Source: Deltaproteobacteria bacterium (GTDB lineage: Bacteria; Desulfobacterota; Desulfobaccia; Desulfobaccales; Desulfobaccaceae). Taken from it: a stretch of 14,964 nt of DNA. Made by a program: the position numbers and the translations under genes. Of this stretch, positions 1-6,156 are shown one piece after another (within the stretch, counting starts at the first letter, position 1; each line of letters starts with the position of its first letter). The stretch covers positions 1 through 14,964 of the forward strand of contig VGSX01000058.1 in the NCBI GenBank assembly GCA_016874895.1. Direction: 5' to 3'. Under the pieces are notes generated by a model. It was not told the DNA's origin and ran no database searches. It was given only the letters and a program-made list of their open reading frames with translations.

Positions 1-290
1 TAGGACGCCCAAAAAAAAAAAGGAATTCAAGATGCTGGTATTCTGTTTTAATGGAGAGCTGTCTTGTCGGGCTCTGATACCTCGGTAAATAAAGCCATGA
101 AAATTTTATATCTCGGTTTCTCCAAACAAAATAATGAATGCCGACCTGTTAACAGGCTTTATATATTTATGACGTTATGTATAGAATAAGTTAAGGAGGG
201 TTGTTCGCCTACCAAGGTATTACAGGTGATTTAAATTTCACTGAAAATCAGGAAATGATACTCTCACAAACCGGCGTGCAGAAGTAACCT
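1..290. other. AT-rich upstream region of the sigma-54 activator gene
   Basis: This stretch has no gene I can support. It is clearly more AT-rich than the coding DNA after it. It holds an A-run near position 11-21, a perfect 12-bp palindrome CCTGTTAACAGG at 145-156 that could be an operator, and a strong Shine-Dalgarno-like AAGGAGGG at 193-200. No start codon lies at a proper distance from that site: a TTG follows at 201 after a single base. A 30-codon frame from 97 to 189 has no ribosome binding site. No convincing -35/-10 pair or -24/-12 element was found. Confidence 0.5.
145..156. promoter_or_regulatory. perfect 12-bp palindrome, possible operator
   Basis: CCTGTTAACAGG is a perfect inverted repeat in the AT-rich leader, about 135 bases before the activator start. 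Perfect dyads of this size are typical of dimeric regulator sites, but they also arise by chance, and no second copy was seen in the window. The function is inference only. Confidence 0.25.
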
Positions 291-2837
291 ATGGTCAAGA
301 CTGCCCGAGTCAGAAAGATTTTTTTACCAGGCCTGCTTTTGCTGTTTAGTTGCCTGGCCTTGTTCCTGCTCCAGCCTAACGTTCAGGGAGCGCCCCCGCC
401 ACCGGCTAAAAAAGTCCTCTTGCTCTATTCCTACCAGGCGGTGCTGCCGGCCAATCTCGAGTGGGATAGTGGTATTCGCGAGGCTTTAAGAAGCATTGGG
501 CAGCAGCCGATCGAGTTCTACACAGAATACCTGGACTTGGCCCTATTCCCAGACGAGGCTTATCTTCAAGGCCTTTTAGAACTCTTACAGACCAAGTACA
601 GTGGTAAAAAAATCGACCTCCTCATTCCGGTGGGAACCCCAGCCCTTTCTTTTCTGCAGGCTCATGGCAACGCCCTCTTTCACGGCTCTCCCATCGTTTT
701 CTGTCTGATAGTACAGCAGCAGCCGGAGGCCCTGAAACTGCCGTCAAACAGCACCGGTGTGGTTACCTCGGTCGATGTTCGGGGGACCCTGGCAGCAGCC
801 CTCAACCTGCAGCCCAAGACCAGAGGCGTGGTGGTGGTTGGAGGGGTCGCTAAAACTGACAGAGACTATCAGCAACTAGCTCGTGAAAGTCTGCGCCCTT
901 ATGAGGGCCAATTTGAGGCCACCTACCTGACCGACCTGTCGATGGCTGAAGTCCTCCAACGGGTATCCAGCTTGCCGCCCCAGTCGCTGATCATTTACCT
1001 TTCGATGTTTCGGGATAGTGCAGGTCAAAGCTTCGTGCCCCAGGAAGCTTTAGCGCGCGTGGCTCAAACAGCCAATGCCCCGGTCTACGGCCTCTGGGAA
1101 ACCCTGCTGGGCCACGGGATTGTGGGCGGCCATCTCATGAGCTTCACGGAGCAGGGCCGCTTGGCCGGAAAGATGGGGCTCCGGGTGCTGAACGGCGAAA
1201 ACCCGGGGAATATCCCCATTGTTTATCAGGGTCCCGAGTTTTTCGGATTTGACTGGCGGCAACTGCAGCGCTGGGGCCTTCAGGAGAGGGACTTGCCCCC
1301 CGGCAGCGTAGTTCGTTTCAAAGAGCCTTCGGTGTGGGAAGCTCATCGAAGGGAGGTCATTGGCGTCTCCGGGGTCATTGGCCTGCTGAGTCTCCTGACC
1401 GTGGGCCTTTTCTTCAACCTAAGGCGGCGCCGCCGGGCAGAGGGCAAACTTCGCCAAGCCGAACTGAAGTACCGCATCGTGGCCGATTTCACTTCGGACT
1501 GGGAGTACTGGAGGAATCCGGACGGCACTTTCCGCTATGTCTCGCCCTCCTGCGAGCGTATCTCAGGTTACCCTCCCGACGAATTCATCAGACGCCCCGA
1601 TCTCCTCCGGGAAATACTCGTGCCGGAGGATCGGGACCTCTGGGACACTCATTACTGTGATGCCCTGGAAAATCCGGGAGCCCGGCAGGTCCAGTTCCGC
1701 CTGCAGCGGGCCGATGGCGCCATCCGTTGGATTGAACATGTCTGCCGGCCTGTAACCGACGATGCCGGTAAGTTCATCGGCACACGGGCCAGCAACCGGG
1801 ACATTACCTTGCGCAAGCAGGGTGAACTGGAGCTCGAGCGTTTAAAAGAGCAACTCCAGGCCGACTTCAGCTATCTCCGGGAAGAAATAAAATTAACCCA
1901 CGACTTTGAGCACATCATCGGCAGCAGCAACGAGCTCAAGTATGTCCTGCACAAGGTCGAACAGGTAGCTCCCAGTACAACCACTGTCCTGATTCTCGGG
2001 GAGACGGGCACCGGCAAAGAATTAATCGCCCGTGCTCTTCACAGCTCCAGCCCTCGCCGGGAGCGGCCGCTGATCAAAGTGGACTGCGCCAGCCTTTCGC
2101 CCACCCTCATCGAGAGCGAACTCTTCGGCCATGAGAAAGGCGCTTTTACCGGGGCCCAGTCCAGGAAAATCGGCCGTTTTGAATTGGCCCACGGCTCCAC
2201 TATCTTTTTGGATGAAATCGGGGAACTGCCGTTGGAGCTGCAATCCAAGTTGCTGCGGGTGGTCCAGGAGGGTGAGTTCGAACGCTTGGGTAGTTCCCGG
2301 ACCCTGAAGATCGATGTGCGCATCATCGCCGCCACCAACCGGGACCTGGAAGAGGAGGTGAGAAAAGGGCGCTTCCGGGAAGATTTGTGGTACAGGTTGA
2401 ATGTGTTTCCCATTACGCTGCCGCCTCTGCGTCAACGTCAAGAAGATATTCCCTTGCTGGTGAAGGCTTTCGTCCAGCGGTTTAACAGAAAAATAGGGAA
2501 AGAGGTGACCCAAATTCCCCCTCCGGTCATGGAGAACCTGCGCCGGTATCCCTGGCCTGGAAACGTCAGGGAGCTGGAAAACGTCATCGAACGGGCCGTT
2601 ATCGATACCCAGGGACCCGTTTTGCAACTTGCCAGAGAGTTGAACACCCCCCTGCCATCCCCTCCCGCCTCCCCGAGCGAAAGTCTGGAGGCGGTAGAGC
2701 GGGCGCATATTCTGCAGGTTCTCGAGAAGGTGGGCTGGAAGATCGACGGCAAGCAGGGGGCGGCGGCCAGGTTGGAAATCAACCCCAGTACCCTCCGCTC
2801 CCGCATGCGAAAACTGAATATTGTTAGGAATCAGTAA
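291..2837 (+). CDS. Membrane-anchored sigma-54-dependent transcriptional activator with periplasmic binding-protein-like sensor and PAS domain
   Basis: A one-component regulator that should activate RNA polymerase with sigma-54 in response to a periplasmic ligand. Domains in order: N-terminal signal anchor (about 12-33); periplasmic domain resembling the ABC substrate-binding (PF04392-like) sensor family (about 40-350); TM helix (about 357-376) followed by a six-arginine stop-transfer; PAS (about 393-505); short coiled linker; AAA+ domain (about 540-770) with Walker A GETGTGKE at 570-577, the sigma-54-contacting GAFTGA loop at 617-622 and Walker B Asp641-Glu642; Fis-type HTH at about 820-843. 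All AAA+ motifs are intact, so it should be functional. Such sensors usually feed histidine kinases; here the sensor is joined directly to the activator. The gene is monocistronic, with a weak Shine-Dalgarno before ATG 291. Its target promoter was not identified. Family assignment of the AAA+ and HTH parts is firm; the ligand is unknown. Confidence 0.93.
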   Translation: MVKTARVRKIFLPGLLLLFSCLALFLLQPNVQGAPPPPAKKVLLLYSYQAVLPANLEWDSGIREALRSIGQQPIEFYTEYLDLALFPDEAYLQGLLELLQTKYSGKKIDLLIPVGTPALSFLQAHGNALFHGSPIVFCLIVQQQPEALKLPSNSTGVVTSVDVRGTLAAALNLQPKTRGVVVVGGVAKTDRDYQQLARESLRPYEGQFEATYLTDLSMAEVLQRVSSLPPQSLIIYLSMFRDSAGQSFVPQEALARVAQTANAPVYGLWETLLGHGIVGGHLMSFTEQGRLAGKMGLRVLNGENPGNIPIVYQGPEFFGFDWRQLQRWGLQERDLPPGSVVRFKEPSVWEAHRREVIGVSGVIGLLSLLTVGLFFNLRRRRRAEGKLRQAELKYRIVADFTSDWEYWRNPDGTFRYVSPSCERISGYPPDEFIRRPDLLREILVPEDRDLWDTHYCDALENPGARQVQFRLQRADGAIRWIEHVCRPVTDDAGKFIGTRASNRDITLRKQGELELERLKEQLQADFSYLREEIKLTHDFEHIIGSSNELKYVLHKVEQVAPSTTTVLILGETGTGKELIARALHSSSPRRERPLIKVDCASLSPTLIESELFGHEKGAFTGAQSRKIGRFELAHGSTIFLDEIGELPLELQSKLLRVVQEGEFERLGSSRTLKIDVRIIAATNRDLEEEVRKGRFREDLWYRLNVFPITLPPLRQRQEDIPLLVKAFVQRFNRKIGKEVTQIPPPVMENLRRYPWPGNVRELENVIERAVIDTQGPVLQLARELNTPLPSPPASPSESLEAVERAHILQVLEKVGWKIDGKQGAAARLEINPSTLRSRMRKLNIVRNQ

Positions 2838-2851
2838 AAGCCCTCCTTTTT

Positions 2852-2885
2852 CCGTGATATCTCACGGATCCATGAAATATCACGG
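2852..2885. repeat. 34-bp near-perfect palindrome after the activator gene
   Basis: Two 17-base arms meet at a central GGATCC, starting CCGTGATATCTCACGG and ending with ATATCACGG. They pair with only two mismatches. On the minus strand both mismatches become G-U wobbles, so a minus-strand transcript could fold completely. There is no T-run on the plus-strand side, so it is not a canonical intrinsic terminator. It could be a factor-binding dyad, a rho-dependent or atypical termination hairpin for the activator gene, or a processing site. Confidence 0.55.
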
Positions 2886-2998
2886 CTTCTCTGAGAATGC
2901 CATCCCCCCAATTACCCCGAATTAATTATAGAAAATTAACATGTTAAGTCTTTAGCTGCATCTGGCATGGAAGATGAATATCAGCTGGCCAGACTGCA

Positions 2999-3105
2999 TT
3001 ATAGCTGTTGCCAAAAGTTTTGGCTAATTTCCCCCTCACCCTGGCCCTCTCCCCCCAGAGGGGGCGAGGGGAATATAAGGACAGAACTTTTGGCAGATGG
3101 CATCA
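2999..3105. mobile_element. MITE/REP-like element, copy 1
   Basis: The left end (2999-3018) and the right end (3086-3105, inverted) match the terminal inverted repeat shared by three elements in this window. The consensus is CTATAGCAATTGCCAAAAGT; the innermost ten bases are identical in this copy. The core (about 3030-3071) is the C-rich/G-rich dispersed repeat type CCCTCACCCTGGCCCTCTCC, followed by a hairpin at 3045-3070. It carries no coding capacity. It ends 28 bases before the TTG start of the ABM-domain gene. Mobility is inferred from the three copies and the inverted ends. Confidence 0.7.
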
Positions 3106-3133
3106 TTATTGCTCGCTTAAGGAGGAAGAGTGC

Positions 3134-3475
3134 TTGTCCGCATTTGCCTTGGTGAAAATGACGGCTCTCCCTAAAAAACGCGCCGAGCTTTGGCAAACCC
3201 TGGAAACTCTTAAAGACATCGCCTGCCGGCCTGGCTCAGGATGTTTGGGGTATCGCTTTTTCCAGGAAGGCAAAAATGAAAATTGTATCATCCTGATTAT
3301 AGAATGGCTGGCCCAGGAAAAGCTGATGGAATTTCAAAATTCTGACCAGTATAAAATCCTCTTGGGCGCCATCAGCCTGTTGTGTGAATCTTCGGAAATA
3401 ATAACCGGCGCGGTGCAGCCAGAGGCCCTTTCCTGGGGCGGCGGGCGTAACATCCAGGAGAGAGATTCCGGCTGA
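3134..3475 (+). CDS. ABM-domain (antibiotic biosynthesis monooxygenase / YgiN-like) protein, TTG start
   Basis: A small dimeric ferredoxin-like-fold protein of the ABM superfamily, 113 residues. Members act as quinol or polyketide monooxygenases without a cofactor, or as heme-degrading or purely structural proteins; the substrate here cannot be told. The sequence shows the typical first strand (FALVKMTALPKK), the helix with ELWQTL, the central IIEW followed by an acidic helix, and the SDQYKILLGAISLL helix. I chose TTG at 3134 because AGGAGG (3120-3125) lies eight bases upstream and this start keeps the full first beta strand. ATG at 3158 would cut that strand, and the in-frame ATG at 3008 would begin inside the mobile element. 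It is followed after 67 bases by the DUF1269 gene and may be cotranscribed with it. Confidence 0.72.
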   Translation: MSAFALVKMTALPKKRAELWQTLETLKDIACRPGSGCLGYRFFQEGKNENCIILIIEWLAQEKLMEFQNSDQYKILLGAISLLCESSEIITGAVQPEALSWGGGRNIQERDSG

Positions 3476-3542
3476 ACCCCCAATTTTGACCCCCAGGTGT
3501 CCGGCATCAGATATCCAAACATCCCAACTCAGGAGGAACGTC

Positions 3543-4040
3543 ATGAACACATTAGTGGTAATTGAGTATGATGATTTTCTTAAAGCGGAAGAGGTCAGAC
3601 TGCAGTTGTTGAAGATGCAAAAGGAGTATCTCGTTGATCTGGAGGATGCCGTGATTGCTACCAAAGACAAAAACGGCAAGGTCAAACTGCATCAGATCCA
3701 CAGCACGGTAAAAGCCGGGGCCGTAACCGGCAGTTTTTGGGGCGCCCTGGTCGGTTTGATTTTTCTTAATCCACTTTTAGGCATGGCCGTAGGGGCGGCC
3801 AGCGGCGCCGCGGCCGGGGCACTGAGCGATGTGGGCATTAACGATAATTTCATGAAAGAGTTGGCCCAAAATCTGGTACCGAATTCATCGGCACTTTTTG
3901 TGTTGGTTCGGAAAGCAAATCCCGAAAGAGTGCTGGAAGAGCTGCAGGGGACCGGTGGCAAGATTCTCAAAACTTCTCTATCTCACGAGGACCAGGCGAA
4001 GCTCCAGGCCGCCCTGGATGCAGCTGCAAAAGGGGTCTAA
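3543..4040 (+). CDS. DUF1269 family membrane-associated protein
   Basis: A 165-residue protein of the DUF1269 family. It has an N-terminal soluble alpha/beta part (VVIEYDDF, then a helix, then DAVIATKDKNGKVKLHQ), followed by a glycine- and alanine-rich hydrophobic segment (about residues 57-98) that could form a membrane hairpin. A second soluble part (SSALFVLVRKANPERVLEEL) is typical of the family. The family has no established biochemical role; it is often found with stress and envelope genes. ATG 3543 was chosen because AGGAGG at 3531-3536 is correctly placed; an upstream in-frame ATG at 3486 lacks one. A GC-rich hairpin (GCGGCTTC/GGAGCCGC, 4041-4059) starts just after the stop codon. Confidence 0.88.
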   Translation: MNTLVVIEYDDFLKAEEVRLQLLKMQKEYLVDLEDAVIATKDKNGKVKLHQIHSTVKAGAVTGSFWGALVGLIFLNPLLGMAVGAASGAAAGALSDVGINDNFMKELAQNLVPNSSALFVLVRKANPERVLEELQGTGGKILKTSLSHEDQAKLQAALDAAAKGV

Positions 4041-4059
4041 GCGGCTTCACCGGAGCCGC
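4041..4059 (+). terminator. GC-rich hairpin just after the DUF1269 stop codon, possible terminator
   Basis: GCGGCTTC and GGAGCCGC pair around a three-base loop, directly after the stop codon. No T-run follows, so it would be an atypical terminator or a 3'-end stabilising hairpin. A second small GCGC-ctca-GCGC hairpin lies just downstream. Confidence 0.35.
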
Positions 4060-4171
4060 GGCTGGGGCGCCTCAGCGCGGCTACTGCACCAGGTCTTACG
4101 TCTGGCGTGAATCTGGATGGACTTGAGTGTGCTTCCCGATTAATTAAGGATGATAGAAGGAGAATCTGTTC

Positions 4172-5092
4172 ATGTCCACAATGGCAATCCGAGTTCTTCT
4201 GGTTTGTCTTCTGCTGCTGACTTTTCCCCCCCTGACGGTATGGGGCCAAAATTCCCCTGACCGGCCGCCCGACTCCCAACATAGCCAGGAAGAGGGGGTG
4301 GCTGACAGGATCCTCAATCCCTTTTCGGACCTTTGGCTTTTGTCCATGCAGAGTGAATTCCAGTGGCATGACGGGCAGATCACCGACAAGAAACGGCTGG
4401 TGAATATCACCCTTATTCAGCCAGTGATGCCCGTGGCCCTCACCGAAAACTGGCGCATGGTTGTCCGGCCAGTTATACCCTTTGCCAGCTTTCCCTTCAG
4501 CGGCTTCGATTATGAGGAAGGGCCCAAGGGACCTATCCCCAGGCCCAATTTTGACCGCCACTCCGGCCTGGGAGATATGGTCCTGTGGACCGCGTTTACC
4601 AACATGTATACCCCTCCCAACGTTTTCGGGTTTGGACCCACCATGATGCTGCCCACCGGCTCTTATAGAACCCTGACCACCGGCAAGTTCAACCTGGGAC
4701 CCATGGCTGCGGCCCTGCACACGGGTAATAAATGGATCTTCGGGGTGGTGGCCCAGCATTGGTGGACGGTGACCGGAGACAGCAGTCGGAGCCATGTCAA
4801 CCTCACCGATGTCCAATACGTGCTGCGCTACCGTCTGACTCCCTTCACCAATATTGGCTGCAGCCCTAACATGCGGGTTAACTGGGTTGCGGACGGCCGC
4901 AATCGGCTGACTTTCCCCATCGGCTTCGGCGGCGAAACGTTGATCAAACTGGGTCCCCTGCCGGTGAGGATTGGCACGGAGTTCCACTATTACCCCATCA
5001 CCCCGGAGGTTGCCGGTCCCCAGTATAATCTCAAGCTTACGTTAACTCCGGTAATTCCAGCGCCGGGATGGTCCAGGAGACCGCTTTTTTAG
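4172..5092 (+). CDS. Outer-membrane beta-barrel (phenol MetA-pathway / transporter-like) protein
   Basis: A 306-residue exported protein. It starts with a Sec signal peptide (about residues 1-25, hydrophobic core LLVCLLLLTFPPL, predicted cut near VWG-Q). The mature part alternates polar and hydrophobic residues in strand-sized blocks with many aromatic residues (WRMVVRPVIPF, VFGFGPTMMLPTG, WIFGVVAQHWWTV, IGTEFHYYPI), the pattern of an outer-membrane barrel. The layout resembles the family placed in PF13557, whose members are often labelled transporter or 'neuromedin U'. A likely role is a small-molecule channel or an outer-membrane accessory protein; the substrate is unknown. AAGGAGA at 4157-4163 is eight bases before ATG 4172. 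The carrier gene follows after 79 bases, so the two may serve one transport route. Confidence 0.72.
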   Translation: MSTMAIRVLLVCLLLLTFPPLTVWGQNSPDRPPDSQHSQEEGVADRILNPFSDLWLLSMQSEFQWHDGQITDKKRLVNITLIQPVMPVALTENWRMVVRPVIPFASFPFSGFDYEEGPKGPIPRPNFDRHSGLGDMVLWTAFTNMYTPPNVFGFGPTMMLPTGSYRTLTTGKFNLGPMAAALHTGNKWIFGVVAQHWWTVTGDSSRSHVNLTDVQYVLRYRLTPFTNIGCSPNMRVNWVADGRNRLTFPIGFGGETLIKLGPLPVRIGTEFHYYPITPEVAGPQYNLKLTLTPVIPAPGWSRRPLF

Positions 5093-5171
5093 GGTTTGAC
5101 CAGGAACGCCAGAATAACCTTGGGCAAAAACCTCCAAGGAACTCCGCAGCAGGGAGGAATTTTTTTTCAGT

Positions 5172-6026
5172 ATGGACAACCCCATCCTTCTTCATTTTGT
5201 CAGCCTGACAATTTTTACCCTTATGTTCGCCCTGGGGGTCAACCATTCTTTTGAGGAACTCATTTCTCTCTGGCGTCAGCCCGGATTGCTGCTCCGCTCC
5301 CTTATTGCCGTGATTTTCCTGGTTCCCCTGGCGGCAGTCTTCCTGTTATGGGTGCTCAACCTGCCGCCCGCGGCAGCCACCGGCCTGGCGGTGTTAGCCG
5401 CGGCGCCGGGCGCCCCCCTCACCTACAAACGGTCGCAAATGGCCGGGGGAGATCCTACCTACACTGCCAGCCTGCAGCTGACCCTGGCTTTGCTGGCGGT
5501 GGTGATTACCCCGGCCATCCTGGCTCTGTTTTCCTCTCTGTTTGAACTCGTCATCGGGGGGGTAGCGTTGTTTCAGGTGGCCCGGCAGGTCGCCCAGGTG
5601 ACTTTCCTGCCGGTGATGATCGGCCTGTCGCTCCAGCAGTTTGCCCCCAGGCTGGCTGAGGTTGTCCGTCAACCGGCTCGCCGGCTGGCGGATATCCTGT
5701 TCATTGTATTACTGCTCATGCTGGTCCTCCTGCTTTCCCTGGCGCCCCAGTTCCGGGCGATGCTCCAGGTGGGGTGGTTACCCCTGCTGGCCATCCTGCT
5801 CATGGCGGCCTTCGCTCTGATTATCGGCCACCTGCTGGGCGGCCCCGACCGGGGCCGACGCTCGGCTCTGGCCACCGCCTGCCTGGCCCGCAATATCGGG
5901 CTGGCTCTCTTCCTGGCAGAATTATGTAACTACGGGCAGCAGTTTATCCCCACGATCCTGGCCTATATGATTTGCGGAGGGCTCCTGGGTGTTCCCTATG
6001 CACTCTGGAGTAAGCGCCAACTATAG
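5172..6026 (+). CDS. Bile acid:sodium symporter (BASS/SBF) family transporter
   Basis: An inner-membrane secondary carrier of 284 residues with about nine or ten hydrophobic helices. Family marks include FTLMFALGVNHSFEEL near the N-terminus, the ATGLAVLAAAPGAPLTYKRS segment with its conserved proline and glycine, the GGDPTYTASLQLTLALLAVVITP helix and the late CLARNIGLALFLAE helix. BASS-type proteins import organic anions with sodium; the substrate here cannot be predicted. The ribosome binding site GGGAGG (5152-5157) lies somewhat far from ATG 5172, separated by a T-rich spacer. The stop codon (TAG, 6024-6026) lies inside the left inverted repeat of the second MITE-like element, so the last residues may have been set by that insertion. 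Confidence 0.85.
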   Translation: MDNPILLHFVSLTIFTLMFALGVNHSFEELISLWRQPGLLLRSLIAVIFLVPLAAVFLLWVLNLPPAAATGLAVLAAAPGAPLTYKRSQMAGGDPTYTASLQLTLALLAVVITPAILALFSSLFELVIGGVALFQVARQVAQVTFLPVMIGLSLQQFAPRLAEVVRQPARRLADILFIVLLLMLVLLLSLAPQFRAMLQVGWLPLLAILLMAAFALIIGHLLGGPDRGRRSALATACLARNIGLALFLAELCNYGQQFIPTILAYMICGGLLGVPYALWSKRQL

Positions 6027-6140
6027 CAATTGCCAAAAGTGCACATATTCTGGGGAACACAACGAAACCTGAAAAGTGGGCGATGTAGGGGCGGGGTAAC
6101 CCAGCCCCTGCAGAGAAAAGACTTTTGAGAATGAGTATAG
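6021..6140. mobile_element. MITE/REP-like element, copy 2 (variant core)
   Basis: The left end CTATAGCAATTGCCAAAAGT (6021-6040) and the right end ACTTTTGAGAATGAGTATAG (6121-6140) are inverted copies with 15 of 20 positions matching. The core differs from the other two copies: its hairpin at 6087-6109 pairs AGGGGCGGG with CCCAGCCCCT around a short loop. The left end contains the stop codon of the upstream BASS-family gene; the right end is 16 bases before the ATG of the SLC13 gene. It has no coding capacity. Confidence 0.65.
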
Positions 6141-6156
6141 GACGAAAGGAAAGACT

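Larger units (their letters stand above)
2838..3133. other. Intergenic region with palindrome and MITE-like element
   Basis: No gene is supported here. It contains, in order, the 34-bp palindrome at 2852-2885, an AT-rich stretch with a perfect TTAACATGTTAA dyad at 2936-2947, the first MITE-like element at 2999-3105, and the Shine-Dalgarno AGGAGG at 3120-3125 of the next gene. Apparent short reading frames across the element are artefacts of its GC-rich repeat core. Confidence 0.6.

Noticed and set aside
97..189. 30-codon open frame in the leader of the activator gene
   Set aside because: It has no ribosome binding site, no recognisable product and an AT-rich random composition.
3008..3133. 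N-terminal extension of the ABM frame from ATG 3008
   Set aside because: It translates the MITE core (LTLALSPQRGRGE), a well-known artefact of this repeat type, and it has no ribosome binding site.
4037..4987. 316-residue open frame on the minus strand
   Set aside because: It is antisense to the outer-membrane protein gene, with low-complexity shadow composition and no supporting start site.
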